A DNA stretch of 54,786 nucleotides. It comes from Parvularcula maris. Lineage in GTDB: Bacteria > Pseudomonadota > Alphaproteobacteria > Caulobacterales > Parvularculaceae. The translations under genes were made by a program, and so were the position numbers. Where the stretch lies: assembly GCF_024505085.1 (NCBI RefSeq), contig NZ_JANIBC010000015.1, forward strand, positions 1-54,786. Direction: 5' to 3'. Positions 32,532 to 41,374 of this stretch are shown here, piece by piece. Below the pieces are notes generated by a model. The model saw nothing but the letters and a program-made list of their open reading frames with translations, searched no databases and had not been told where the DNA came from. Position 1 is the stretch's first letter. Each line of letters begins with the position of its first letter.

Positions 32532-33334
32532 GTTCTTCCAAAGGCCTCGCTGGCGCGGACGATGCAGCTTCGCGGCGGTTCCAAACTGCGGGACCTGTCA
32601 GCACGTGCAGCGATGCATCCAGCGAGGCCGCCGAAAAGATCAGACAGGACTTCACGCATGTGAAGTCCTGGGTGTTCGACCTCGACAACACGCTCTACCC
32701 CGCAGGCTGCAACCTCTTCGCCGAGATCGACCAGCGCATGACGTCCTTCATCGAGGAGGAGCTGGGTCTCCCCTTCGAGGAAGCCCGACGGGTGCAGAAG
32801 AGCCTCTATGTCGAGCATGGCACGACCCTGGCGGGGCTGATGCGTGAGCACGACGTGGACCCCCACCACTTCATGGACCACGTGCACGAGATCGACCTCT
32901 CGCCCCTCACCGTGCTGCCTGGTTTGAAAGAGGCGGTCGAAGCGCTACCGGGGCGCAAATTCGTCCACACCAACGGCTCGGTGCGCCATGCCGAGAACGT
33001 CCTCGGCGCCCTCGGTTTAGAGGGAGTGATGGAAGATATCTTCGACGTGGAACTAGGCGGCTGGGTGCCCAAGCCCCACGCCTCGAACTACGCGCTCTGC
33101 AAGGACCGTTTCGGCCTAGACCCCAGCTCCGCTGCCATGTTCGAGGACATGGCGGTGAACCTGGAAGTACCCCATGAGCTCGGCATGCGGACGGTCCTGG
33201 TCACCTGCCCCGACGCCCCGTGGATCGCCGACGAGCCCGAGGAGAAGCGGCCGGGGCTCGCAGTAGAGGGGGCGGAGCACATCCACCACGTGACGGACGA
33301 TCTGGTGGGGTTTTTGAGAACGGCTTCAGGCTGA
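32528..33334 (+). CDS. HAD pyrimidine 5'-nucleotidase-like phosphatase
   Basis: Up to 268 aa. The HAD core begins VKSWVFDLDNTLYPAG (nucleophile Asp and general acid Asp), with FVHTNGS (motif II), and KPHASNYALCKDRFGLDPSSAAMFEDMAVNL (motifs III/IV). This matches the SDT1/Phm8-type pyrimidine 5'-nucleotidases, which hydrolyse nucleotides or small phosphates. The GTG at 32528 overlaps the previous stop. Homologues usually start closer to the core, so the first 35 or so residues may be untranslated or an extension. A perfect 11-bp-arm hairpin (32645-32670) lies just before the FDLDNT codons. Confidence 0.85.
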   Translation: MSSSKGLAGADDAASRRFQTAGPVSTCSDASSEAAEKIRQDFTHVKSWVFDLDNTLYPAGCNLFAEIDQRMTSFIEEELGLPFEEARRVQKSLYVEHGTTLAGLMREHDVDPHHFMDHVHEIDLSPLTVLPGLKEAVEALPGRKFVHTNGSVRHAENVLGALGLEGVMEDIFDVELGGWVPKPHASNYALCKDRFGLDPSSAAMFEDMAVNLEVPHELGMRTVLVTCPDAPWIADEPEEKRPGLAVEGAEHIHHVTDDLVGFLRTASG

Positions 33335-33338
33335 CCCG

Positions 33339-33411
33339 TAGGGCGGAACGCGAAGCTTTCCGCCAATACCTACGCGCCTACTCAAGGCGGAAAGCTTCGC
33401 GTTCCGCCCTA
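33339..33411. repeat. Repeat family D, long perfect hairpin
   Basis: Arms at 33339-33364 and 33386-33411 are perfect 26-bp inverted copies, TAGGGCGGAACGCGAAGCTT onward, around a 21-base loop. Related single arms are at 47069-47093 and 48922-48949. It lies between the HAD gene and dapD. Confidence 0.85.
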
Positions 33412-33469
33412 TGCTTCTTGTTCAAATTCACCGCTAGGCGCGACGGCTTCCCGCCGCTATGGCGCGCCC

Positions 33470-34288
33470 ATGGATACGAACACGGCCCGCACCCTTATCG
33501 ACGACGGTTTTGACCAAGGCTCCGACACGAAGGAGCTGCGCGAGGCGGTGAGCTTTGCGCTGCGGGGGCTCGATGCCGGGCGGTTCCGGGTTGCCTCGAA
33601 GGGTGAGGGCGGCGAGTGGGAGGTGCATCAGTGGCTGAAGAAGGCCGTGCTGCTCTCCTTCCGCCTGACCCCCAACGCGGTGATCCCCGGTGGACCGGGC
33701 GAGGCGTCCTGGTTCGACAAGGTGCCTTCGAAGTTCGAGGACTGGTCCGAGGCCGAGTTCAAATCCGCAGGCTTCCGCGCCGTGCCGCCTGCCGCGGTGC
33801 GCAGGGGCAGCTTCATCGGCAAGGGGGCTGTGCTGATGCCGTCCTACGTCAATATCGGCGCCTATGTGGGCGAGGGGACCATGGTCGATACCTGGGCCAC
33901 CATCGGCTCCTGCGCGCAAGTGGGGGCGAACTGCCATATCTCCGGCGGGGTCGGCATCGGCGGCGTGCTCGAGCCGCTGCAGGCGAACCCGGTGATCATC
34001 GAGGACAACGTCTTCATCGGCGCCCGCTCGGAGGTGGCCGAGGGGGTGATCGTGCGCGAGGGCTCCGTCATCTCCATGGGCGTGTTCCTCGGCGCCTCCA
34101 CCAAGATCGTCGATCGCGCCTCGGGCGAGGTCCGTTACGGCGAGGTGCCGCCCTACTCAGTCATCGTCCCGGGCACGCTGCCCGGCAAGGATGCGGCCGC
34201 TCCGAGCCTCGCCTGCGCCGTGATCGTGAAGACCGTGGACGAGCGCACGCGCTCCAAGACCGGCATCAACGAGCTCCTACGCAGCTAG
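33470..34288 (+). CDS. dapD: Tetrahydrodipicolinate N-succinyltransferase
   Basis: A 272-aa DapD. The helical N-terminus ([20 protein letters not shown]) leads to a left-handed beta-helix of hexapeptide repeats ([32 protein letters not shown]...) and the C-terminal part with [16 protein letters not shown]. It succinylates tetrahydrodipicolinate in lysine and diaminopimelate synthesis. Length fits the family. The ATG follows the family D hairpin by about 58 bp. No other dap gene is in the window. Confidence 0.96.
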   Translation: MDTNTARTLIDDGFDQGSDTKELREAVSFALRGLDAGRFRVASKGEGGEWEVHQWLKKAVLLSFRLTPNAVIPGGPGEASWFDKVPSKFEDWSEAEFKSAGFRAVPPAAVRRGSFIGKGAVLMPSYVNIGAYVGEGTMVDTWATIGSCAQVGANCHISGGVGIGGVLEPLQANPVIIEDNVFIGARSEVAEGVIVREGSVISMGVFLGASTKIVDRASGEVRYGEVPPYSVIVPGTLPGKDAAAPSLACAVIVKTVDERTRSKTGINELLRS

Positions 34289-34373
34289 CCCCGGCTGCTC
34301 TTTCCAACCTGTCAAGTCTTTCAATGCCTTGCCTGTTTCGCTATCGAAACAGGGCGGACGGCAAGGATTCCCG

Positions 34374-34721
34374 ATGAGCCAGAACGATCTTCTGACCCCC
34401 TGGCGCGAGGTGATGGTGGAGATGGTGCGCGGTGACCAGCCCGACCTCTCCATGCGCCAGTGGGCGCTGCTCCTGACGGTCTATCTGACGCCTGGTCCCC
34501 ACACGGTGCGGCGTCTGTCGGAGGACCTGGAAGTTCCCAAACCCGCTATCAGCCGGGCTCTCGACGCGCTCTCCATCCACGGCCTCGTCAAGCGCGAGCG
34601 CCATGATGCGGACCGCCGGGTGGTGCTGGTGCGCAAGACGGCTGACGGCTCGGAGTTTCTCGACCGCTTCGCCGAGGCGGTGGACGCCTCCGAGCGCTCG
34701 GCGGATCTGGGGTATTACTAA
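34374..34721 (+). CDS. MarR-family regulator
   Basis: A 115-aa winged-helix protein of MarR type. MRQWALLLTVYLTPGPHTVRRLSEDLEVPKPAISRALDALSIHGLVKRERHDADRRVVLVRKTADGSEFL covers the helix-turn-helix and wing. It is shorter than typical MarR proteins (about 140 aa), with a brief dimerisation helix at each end. The ATG at 34374 gives the natural N-terminus; a reading from 34329 has no ribosome site. The target is unknown: dapD lies upstream on the same strand, and a REP element and the convergent cytochrome gene lie downstream. Confidence 0.85.
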   Translation: MSQNDLLTPWREVMVEMVRGDQPDLSMRQWALLLTVYLTPGPHTVRRLSEDLEVPKPAISRALDALSIHGLVKRERHDADRRVVLVRKTADGSEFLDRFAEAVDASERSADLGYY

Positions 34722-34794
34722 GAGCCTGCACAGCGACCCAAAACGGGCGTTTGTATCGTTTGCAAAGAGACGGGGACATAGGCGCTGCTGGCTC

Positions 34795-34911
34795 CTCCCC
34801 CTCAGCCTACCGGCAGCTCCCCCTCAAAGAGGGGGAGTGAAATGGGTAGCCAACGCCTTTCAGCTTCCCTCCCCTACGAAGTGGGGGAGGTGCCCGAAGG
34901 GCGGAGGGGGC
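34795..34911. repeat. REP family A, copy 3
   Basis: CTCAGCCTACCGGCAGCTCC start, a CCCCCTC/GAGGGGG stem, then CCTCCCCTACGAAGTGGGGGAG and GTGCCCGAAGGGCGGAGGGGG. It lies between the convergent MarR and cytochrome genes. Confidence 0.85.
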
Positions 34912-34939
34912 GACCTGCGTTTGCGAGAGAGACAAACGC

Positions 34940-34963
34940 AAAGAAGGCGGGCCGCAGCCCGCC
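34940..34963 (-). terminator. Rho-independent terminator of the cytochrome gene
   Basis: On the minus strand GGCGGGC-TGCG-GCCCGCC is followed by TTCTTT, 26 bases after the stop of the cytochrome c gene. Confidence 0.75.
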
Positions 34964-34989
34964 TCCGTAAGCTTCAGATAACCGCGACC

Positions 34990-35898
34990 TTACTGGCCGC
35001 TGCCCTCACCGGCGTCCGGCTCGGGGGCATCGGGGCTGTCGCCGTCGGCGGTGCCGCCCTCGGGCAGGGCGTTCTCGTTGCCGGGAGCGCCTTCGTCGGG
35101 GGTGTTGTCCTGGGGCACTTCGCTGAGATTGGCGGGCTGTTCGCGGGTGGCGTCGCCTGGATAGCCGTCATTGCCGGGGTTGTTCACCTGGCTGTCGGGC
35201 AGGGTGGCTTCGCCGGGCTCGGGCACTTCGAAGTCGACCCGGTCGGCGGCCTCACCGGCTACCTCCTCCATCGGTGTCTCGCCCTCGCCCTCGGCCATCT
35301 CTTCGCCCTCCTCAGCGGGGGGCTCGCAGGTCGGATAGGCGGCAGGCTCGCCGCTCTTCAGCGTGCCGAGATAGGCGAGGATGTCCGCGCGCTTGTTGTC
35401 CTTGCGGATCTTCTGCGCCATCTGCGTGCCGCTGATATAGCTCTGGCTGTCGTAGAGATAGGCGTCGAGCTTCTCATAGGTCCAGGCACCCTCCTCGGAC
35501 TGGAGCGCCGAGGAGTAGCCGCCATAGGCGCCGACCGAGGCGATGTCGCGGTTCACCACTTCCCAGAGGTTCGGACCCGTGCCTTGGGGACCGCCCTGGT
35601 CGAAGCTGTGGCAGGCCGCGCAGACACCGGCGGAGCGGGCGCCGCGCTCGGCGTCGGCCTCGGCGAGAAGGCAGCCTAAGAAGATCTCTTCCTCTTCGGC
35701 CTGGCCCTCGCCGCCGCCGACCAGCTCTGCGTAGGGGGTGTAGCTGAGCCCGAAGGGGTTCTCCTCTTCATAGTGGTGACCGTGGTGGCCACCGGCCAGC
35801 TCCACCACCGTGCCCGCGATCACGGGCAGGCCGATGAAGAGCAGAAGGACAACCAGCACCGCCCCGGCGAGCTTGTTACTGAAAAGAGGATCTTTCAT
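34990..35898 (-). CDS. Membrane-anchored cytochrome c (CycM-like)
   Basis: A 302-aa protein. An uncleaved N-terminal helix (LAGAVLVVLLLFIGLPVIAGT) anchors a class I cytochrome c with haem motif C93-AAC-H97 and axial Met160 (SGTQM). This is the layout of CycM/cytochrome c552, which carries electrons from the bc1 complex to the oxidase. After residue about 190 it has a roughly 110-residue disordered tail, very rich in Glu, Asp, Pro and Gly, not part of the usual CycM (about 180 aa). A His-rich patch (GGHHGHHYEEE) follows the anchor. Confidence 0.88.
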   Translation of the reverse strand: MKDPLFSNKLAGAVLVVLLLFIGLPVIAGTVVELAGGHHGHHYEEENPFGLSYTPYAELVGGGEGQAEEEEIFLGCLLAEADAERGARSAGVCAACHSFDQGGPQGTGPNLWEVVNRDIASVGAYGGYSSALQSEEGAWTYEKLDAYLYDSQSYISGTQMAQKIRKDNKRADILAYLGTLKSGEPAAYPTCEPPAEEGEEMAEGEGETPMEEVAGEAADRVDFEVPEPGEATLPDSQVNNPGNDGYPGDATREQPANLSEVPQDNTPDEGAPGNENALPEGGTADGDSPDAPEPDAGEGSGQ

Positions 35899-36035
35899 CT
35901 GACGGCTCGTACCTTGTACCTAGTGTGTGCGAGCACGCGCGGGCGTGCTCTCAGCATTCGGGCGCCCATAGCGCCCGAGGCTCGTCACCGCAACGCGCGC
36001 TTTGATCGCGGGCGCCGCTTTTTGGGGGAAAGACA

Positions 36036-36899
36036 TTGAAAATAGCCTATCAGGGTGAGCCGGGAGCCTTTTCCGAGCTGTGCTGCCAGGCTCACGCTCC
36101 CGCCTACGAGCCCGTGCCGCACCCCACCTTCGACGCTGTCTTCGGCGCGGTGACCGGCGGCTCCTGCGAGGCGGCCATGGTGCCGGTGGAGAACTCGCTG
36201 GCGGGACGGGTGGACGATGTCTACCGCCTGCTCCCCGACCGCAAGCTCAGCATCGTCGCCGAGCACTTCCTGCCGGTGCACATGCAGCTCATGACCCTGC
36301 CGGGCGCCGATCCGAAGGCGCTCAGGACGGTGCGCTCCCACCCCATGGCGCTCAGCCAGTGCCGCCGGACGATCAGGGCGAGGGGCCTGATACCCGATGC
36401 GGCGCGGGACACGGCCGGGGCGGCGAGGGAGCTGCGCGACGATCACGACCCGAGCGTTGCCGTCATCGCGCCGCGCTCCGCCGCCGAGCGCTACGGCCTC
36501 ACTATCATCGAGCCCGACTGCCAGGACGCCGACCGCAATGTCACCCGCTTTCTCAGGCTCGTTCCGGAAGCGGAAACGTCGGAGGCCTGGCCGAAACGGG
36601 GCCGGAGCCCGATGCTGACGAGCTTCGTCTTCCGCGTGCGCAACATCCCGGCGGCGCTCTACAAGGCGCTGGGGGGCTTCGCCACCAACGGCGTCAACCT
36701 GACCAAGCTCGAAAGCTATCAGGAGGATGCGAGCTTCGAGGCCACGCGCTTCCAGGTCGAGGCGGAGGGGCACCCGGACGATCCGGCCATGCAGCGCGCC
36801 TTGGAGGAGCTCACCTACTTCACCGCCGACCGGAAGATCCTAGGCGTCTTCGCCGCCGATCCCTACCGGCTGCAGCGGATGGAGGGGGAGGGGGTTTAG
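36036..36899 (+). CDS. pheA: Prephenate dehydratase
   Basis: A 287-aa monofunctional prephenate dehydratase. Catalytic-domain motifs are AYQGEPGAFSE, VPVENSLAGRV and DRNVTRFLRL, with the essential TRF. A C-terminal ACT domain (about 195-275: TSFVFRVRNIPAALYKALGGFATNGVNLTKLESYQ) senses phenylalanine. It forms phenylpyruvate for phenylalanine synthesis. The start is a TTG at 36036, 6 bases after GGGGGA. No chorismate mutase domain is fused. A REP element follows. Confidence 0.95.
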   Translation: MKIAYQGEPGAFSELCCQAHAPAYEPVPHPTFDAVFGAVTGGSCEAAMVPVENSLAGRVDDVYRLLPDRKLSIVAEHFLPVHMQLMTLPGADPKALRTVRSHPMALSQCRRTIRARGLIPDAARDTAGAARELRDDHDPSVAVIAPRSAAERYGLTIIEPDCQDADRNVTRFLRLVPEAETSEAWPKRGRSPMLTSFVFRVRNIPAALYKALGGFATNGVNLTKLESYQEDASFEATRFQVEAEGHPDDPAMQRALEELTYFTADRKILGVFAADPYRLQRMEGEGV

Positions 36900-36932
36900 A
36901 CTTGCGGGCAAGCGCACCACTAGTCGCTCCCG

Positions 36933-37047
36933 GCCCCCTCAGCCTGCCGGCAGCTCCCCCACTCGTGGGGGAGCGAAATAAGAGCCCGACATGGGTACTG
37001 CTTCCCTCCCCCACCAGTGGGGGAAGTGCCCGAAGGGCGGAGGGGGC
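36933..37047. repeat. REP family A, copy 4
   Basis: CTCAGCCTGCCGGCAGCTCC start, a CCCCCACTCGTGGGGG hairpin, then CCTCCCCCACCAGTGGGGGA and GTGCCCGAAGGGCGGAGGGGG. It lies between the convergent pheA and response regulator genes. Confidence 0.85.
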
Positions 37048-37056
37048 TTCGGGCCG

Positions 37057-37761
37057 TCAGTGAACGGCCTTCTCCAGTGCCAGCCTGTAGCCGCCGCTCT
37101 CGGTCAGGAGGAGCGCGTTCTCGCCTGGCTTGGGCTCGATCTTCTGGCGCAGGCGGTAGACATGGGTCTCCAGCGTGTGGGTCGTGACGCCCGAGTTGTA
37201 GCCCCAGACCTCGTTGAGGAGGATGTCGCGGCTCACGGGCTGGCCGCCCGCGCGGTAGAGATATTTGAGGATCGAGCTCTCCTTCTCGGTGAGCTTGATC
37301 TTCCGGTCCTGGCCGTCGACCAGCATCTTCACCGCGGGCTTGAACTCGTAGGGGCCGATCTTGAAGACCGCGTCCTCGGACTGCTCGTGGCTGCGCAGGT
37401 GGGCGCGCAGTCGGGCCAGGAGGACAGCGAACTTGAACGGCTTGGTGACGTAGTCGTTGGCACCTGAATCGAGGCCGTTGATGACGTCGTCGTCGCCGTC
37501 CGAGCCAGTCAGCATGATGATGGGCGACTTGAAGCCTTGGTCGCGCAGTTTTCGGCAGGCCTCGCGCCCGTCCATGTCCGGCAGGCCGATATCGAGCAGC
37601 ACCAAGTCGATGTGCTGCTCCTTGGTCAGCCGCTCGATCGCGTCGCCCGCGGTCTCCGCCGTGCTGAGCTGAAACTCGCTATGGGCCGCGAACTGATCGG
37701 TCAGAGCCTCACGCAGGAGCTCGTCGTCCTCGACCAACAGGACCTTCGCTGCTCTGGCCAT
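37057..37761 (-). CDS. Orphan OmpR-family response regulator
   Basis: A 234-aa regulator: receiver domain with KVLLVEDDELLREAL, phospho-acceptor Asp in LVLLDIGLPDMDG, MLTGSD and YVTKPFK. An OmpR/PhoB winged helix follows (KLTEKESSILKYLYRAGGQPVSRDILLNEVWGYNSGVTTHTLETHVYRLRQKIEP). GGAGG lies 8 bases before the ATG at 37761; a longer reading to 37809 was not preferred. No histidine kinase is adjacent, so its partner and targets are unknown. Confidence 0.9.
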   Translation of the reverse strand: MARAAKVLLVEDDELLREALTDQFAAHSEFQLSTAETAGDAIERLTKEQHIDLVLLDIGLPDMDGREACRKLRDQGFKSPIIMLTGSDGDDDVINGLDSGANDYVTKPFKFAVLLARLRAHLRSHEQSEDAVFKIGPYEFKPAVKMLVDGQDRKIKLTEKESSILKYLYRAGGQPVSRDILLNEVWGYNSGVTTHTLETHVYRLRQKIEPKPGENALLLTESGGYRLALEKAVH

Positions 37762-38008
37762 ATTCCTTGCCTCCAAGACCCGGGAGGGGTCGCCCCGCCG
37801 GCCTTCCAAACTTGTGCTCTACTACCCTGCGGGCTGCCTCGTTCAGGAGCAGGCCCCTTGCGCCACCACGCTTCCTACGTGTTTCGTTAGAAACCGCCAG
37901 CTTTCGTGATTTCACACCGTGTTGAACGCAAGAACGCTCAAGCTTCTGACATAGTTCCCGAGTTTGGCAAAACCTCCTGCGACATTCCATCCTGTCGCAG
38001 GTGAGCCT

Positions 38009-38686
38009 TCACGGAGAGGGGCGAGGCCCGAATATCCCGCTGCCCACACGAACCTCCGTCGAGCCGAGGCTTACGGCCGCCTCATAGTCGCCGGACATGC
38101 CCATGCTGACACGCGCAAGGTTCGAGCGCTCCGCCAGCCTCCTCAGAAGAGCGAAATGGGGGGCGGGAACGGCGCCCGCGGGCGGGATCGCCATCAGACC
38201 CACCACCTCTAGCCCCAGCTCGTCCCGGCAATGTTTGACGAACGAAACGGCCTCCGAAGGGGCGACCCCCGCCTTCTGCGGCTCCTCGCCCGTGTTGACC
38301 TGAACGAAGACGGGGAGACTGCGTTCCTGCTTCTCCATCTCGGACGCTAGGACCTTGGCGATCTTGGGGCGGTCCACGGTCTCGATGACATCGAACAGGG
38401 CCACGGCATCGGCGGCCTTGTTGGACTGCAGGGGGCCGATCAGGCGCAGCTCGAGACCCCCGAACTCCTCGCGCAGGGCGGGCCACTTGCCTGCGCTCTC
38501 CTGCACCCGGTTCTCGCCGAACTGGCGGTGGCCAGCCTCTAGAAGGGGCCGGATGTCCTCCGCCGTGAACATCTTGGAGACCGCCGTCAGCCCCACGTCG
38601 CCGGGGTCCCGGCCCGCCTCCTCAGCCGCCTTTGCGATCGCTTCACGGACTTGGTGCAGGTTGCGGATGCGCTCTTCGCCGTTCAT
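38009..38686 (-). CDS. yggS: YggS-type PLP homeostasis protein
   Basis: A 225-aa single-domain PLP-binding protein. The PLP lysine is K38 in LTAVSKMF, followed by FGENRVQE, LRLIGPLQSNK, FVQVNTGEEPQKAG and the C-terminal SMGMSGDYEAAVSLGSTEVRVGSGIFG. It buffers pyridoxal phosphate and affects amino-acid pools; no enzymatic activity is established for the family. Its start codon overlaps that of the divergent thiamine-phosphate-synthase-like gene at the palindrome CATG (38684-38687). Confidence 0.94.
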   Translation of the reverse strand: MNGEERIRNLHQVREAIAKAAEEAGRDPGDVGLTAVSKMFTAEDIRPLLEAGHRQFGENRVQESAGKWPALREEFGGLELRLIGPLQSNKAADAVALFDVIETVDRPKIAKVLASEMEKQERSLPVFVQVNTGEEPQKAGVAPSEAVSFVKHCRDELGLEVVGLMAIPPAGAVPAPHFALLRRLAERSNLARVSMGMSGDYEAAVSLGSTEVRVGSGIFGPRPSP

Positions 38687-39287
38687 GGACCCGCCTGTGG
38701 CAGACTTCACCTCCCGTGTCATCGTGCTGAACGAGGCGGCATGGCGTCTACGCCGGGCCGCCCCTAGACCGGCGGAGCTGCCCTTCGCCCTGGCTCTCTT
38801 CAGCGATGAGAAGCGGACGCCGGACATCCTGAAGATGGCGGAGGGGCTGCCCGATGGGGGAGAGCCCATCGCTGTGATCTTCCGCCATGACGGTCTGCCC
38901 GCAGACGAGCGTCTGCGCTTGGCGGGCGAGGTCCGGGACGTGGTGCAGGCCAAGGGGCATCTGTTCCTCATGGCGCGCCGCCCGCTGCCCGGTGCGGACG
39001 GTGTTCACGCGGGGGAGGGGGAGGGGCTGCGCACAGCCCCTGTCCATGATGAGGACGAGATCGTGCGCGCCGTCATGGACGAGGTGGACGCGGCCTTCCT
39101 GTCGCCGGTCTACGCCACGCAGAGTCACCCCGGCGCGACCCCGCTGGGCCGCAGCCGGGCGGTCGCGCTAGCGCAAGCGGCTAGGGTGCCGCTTCTAGCA
39201 TTGGGCGGCATGAACGAGCGCACCGCCGCGAGCCTGGAGGGCGCCCCGTTTCAGGGCTTTGGTGCGATCGGCGCGTTCACAGGGTGA
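38685..39287 (+). CDS. Thiamine-phosphate synthase-like (ThiE/TenI fold)
   Basis: About 200 aa. The C-terminal half has the TMP-TENI signature: DAAFLSPVYATQSHPGATPLGRSRAVALAQAARVPLLALGGMNERTAASL. The N-terminal half is divergent, and the usual ThiE diphosphate-binding residues are not easy to place. It is therefore closer to TenI-like members than to a certain ThiE. The start is either ATG 38685, sharing bases with the divergent yggS start, or GTG 38697. Neither has a good ribosome site. Function in thiamine metabolism is only suggested. Confidence 0.75.
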   Translation: MDPPVADFTSRVIVLNEAAWRLRRAAPRPAELPFALALFSDEKRTPDILKMAEGLPDGGEPIAVIFRHDGLPADERLRLAGEVRDVVQAKGHLFLMARRPLPGADGVHAGEGEGLRTAPVHDEDEIVRAVMDEVDAAFLSPVYATQSHPGATPLGRSRAVALAQAARVPLLALGGMNERTAASLEGAPFQGFGAIGAFTG

Positions 39288-39387
39288 TGGGTAGACTGCG
39301 GGTTGAAGCCCCAGTGAACCTAACAGAGAGACGAAGCACGCGAGCGAAGCGAAAGCGAGCGGTGGCGCCAGAATAAAAAGCGAGCCT

Positions 39388-40617
39388 CTAGAACCGGATC
39401 GAGCTCTCGAGCATCACCGCCGTGGTGTCTTCCTGGCCGCCAAGAAGGCCGGGGCGGTCGCTGTCCACGAACTGGGCGGCGGCGCCGAGGGTGATGCCGC
39501 GGCCCAGCACATAGGCGACACCGGCCTGGGTCGTCTGGGTCTTGCGGTCGAGGGCGAAGGGCAGGTCCACATTGAGCTGCGGGCCGATCAGAAGGCTCGC
39601 ATCACGCTCGGCATCGGCCTGGCCGTAGCCCAGCATCATCCGCCAGTCGCCCGCGGTGTAGGTGATGCCCGCATCGAAGGCGAGGTAGTCGCTGGGGCCG
39701 GCCACGTCCTCATCGATGCCCGTATTGGTGGTCTTGACCGAGCCGCCGATGGTCAGGTCGCCGTAGGCCACGTTGAGGCCGAGGGAGACGGCCTGGTAGT
39801 CGTCCAGCAGGATCTCCTGGATCGAGGCGTCGCCGTTCTCCTCGTCGGCATGGACGAAGCTGGCGCCGAGGCCGAAGCTGAGCCGGTCGCCGCCGAGCCG
39901 GAAGCCGTTCTCGTAGTAGAGCGCCGCCTCGGACACGTCGCGCCAGCGCTGCTCCTGCAGGAGGACCCGGCCATCGGGGCTGACCGCGAAGCCGCCCTCG
40001 GGCGCGCACTCCTCGATGCCGCAGGTCCTGAACTGCGGCGCGTAGGAGATGCCGAGCTGGAGGTTGCCGATCACGCCGCCGAAGAGCCCCGCGGGGGGCA
40101 TGTAGGTGATCTTGGCTGCGCTGCCGGAGAAGTCGTTGACCGTGTGCACGTCGTTGAGGCCGGTGGGGTCCGCCCGCCAGTCATTGACGCCGAGCGCCCT
40201 GAAGATGTTGGGCGAGGTCACCGCGAGCTTGGCCGCGGCCCCCTCATGGGCACCGACGGAGAGGCTGCCGAAGCCGCCGCGGGCGAAGAGGAAGGCGCGG
40301 TCCACGAAGAGGTCGCTGCCGTCCAGGGAGAAGCCGCGCGTGCCGCCTGCGCCCAGAGAGGAGTAGCGCCCACCGAGCACCTGGCGGTCGAGCCGGTCCT
40401 CGTCGAAGCGGATGCCCGCCTCGGCCCCAAGCTCCAGGCCGGAAGCGGTGAAGGTGGTGCCGCGTACGCTGAGCCGCGCATCCACATCGCCGACGAGCTC
40501 GTCATCGGCCAGCCCCGTGGTGGCGACCAGGTCGCCTTCCACCACGATGGGATCATCCTGCGCGAAGGCGCTGGATGCGGCCAAGAGGACCGTGCTGGCG
40601 AGAAGCGCTCTCATCAT
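39388..40617 (-). CDS. Outer-membrane porin
   Basis: A 409-aa Gram-negative porin. The signal peptide ends AFA-QDD. Sixteen-strand-type beta patterns follow, such as SGLELGAEAGIRFDEDR, GGDRLSFGLGASFVHAD and DWRMMLGYGQADAERDASL, ending with the terminal phenylalanine motif LESSIRF needed for BAM insertion. Two cysteines (FRTCGIEECAP) in a loop may form a disulfide. It should allow diffusion of small solutes; selectivity is unknown. It is isolated between yggS/thiE-like and the DUF3576 gene, divergent from the latter. Confidence 0.88.
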   Translation of the reverse strand: MMRALLASTVLLAASSAFAQDDPIVVEGDLVATTGLADDELVGDVDARLSVRGTTFTASGLELGAEAGIRFDEDRLDRQVLGGRYSSLGAGGTRGFSLDGSDLFVDRAFLFARGGFGSLSVGAHEGAAAKLAVTSPNIFRALGVNDWRADPTGLNDVHTVNDFSGSAAKITYMPPAGLFGGVIGNLQLGISYAPQFRTCGIEECAPEGGFAVSPDGRVLLQEQRWRDVSEAALYYENGFRLGGDRLSFGLGASFVHADEENGDASIQEILLDDYQAVSLGLNVAYGDLTIGGSVKTTNTGIDEDVAGPSDYLAFDAGITYTAGDWRMMLGYGQADAERDASLLIGPQLNVDLPFALDRKTQTTQAGVAYVLGRGITLGAAAQFVDSDRPGLLGGQEDTTAVMLESSIRF

Positions 40618-40809
40618 AACCCTAGACGTACTTCAAACTTCACCTTGGAGGGGAAATGGGAACGCCGAAAGCCCTAAACTAGCCGCTAAGCTGCAAAACT
40701 GCGTTTTTCGGCCCCCCTGCGGCTTCCCTGCAACCATATCGGGCCGTGGGGGTTTGAAAGGCGGTGTAGGGGTGCTACCTGCCCTCCCAAGATTTCACGG
40801 GGTACTCCT

Positions 40810-41265
40810 TTGCGTTCCGAACACCATCGCCTCTTCAAGATCTTCGGCACGGCTGCCCTGGCTGCCATCCTGGCGGCCTGCGCCAATACCGGGGAGGGCC
40901 GCGACCTGAATGTGGGTGCGTCGGACGGGACGAGGGCGGTGACCACGGTCAACCGCTATCTCTGGACGGCCTCGCTCGAGACCATCAACTTCATGCCCAT
41001 CGACACGGTGGACCCGGTGGCGGGCGTGCTCACCACCGACTGGTTCGCCAGTGCCCAGGCACCCAATGAGCGCTTCCGCACGAACGTGCTGGTGCTGGAC
41101 ACGGCGCTGAGGGCCGACGCGCTCAAGGTCAACGTCTTCCGCCAGGTCCAGGACCCCGCCACGGGCCGGTGGAGCGATGCGGCCACCAACCCCAACACGG
41201 CCCGCGAGATCGAGAACGCGATCCTGACGAGAGCCCGCGAGCTGCGCCTCAACGCGGTGAACTAA
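40810..41265 (+). CDS. DUF3576 lipoprotein
   Basis: A 151-aa lipoprotein of the DUF3576 family, from a TTG start. The signal ends in a lipobox AAILAAC. The mature protein holds TTVNRYLWTASLETINFMPIDTVDPVAGVLTTDWF and ERFRTNVLVLDTALRADALKVNVFRQV. In alphaproteobacteria this gene usually precedes leuS and lptE, as here (110 bp before leuS). An envelope role alongside LptE is a reasonable guess, but nothing is proven. Confidence 0.88.
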   Translation: MRSEHHRLFKIFGTAALAAILAACANTGEGRDLNVGASDGTRAVTTVNRYLWTASLETINFMPIDTVDPVAGVLTTDWFASAQAPNERFRTNVLVLDTALRADALKVNVFRQVQDPATGRWSDAATNPNTAREIENAILTRARELRLNAVN

Positions 41266-41374
41266 GCGAAGCGGCCTTTCGACGGGGCGCTTTCCTTCCG
41301 ATGCGAGTTTACTATGCTGAGCGGCGTCCCTAGGGCGCCGCAATCCTTTCCCCTATCCGCAAGGCTGACGATCC

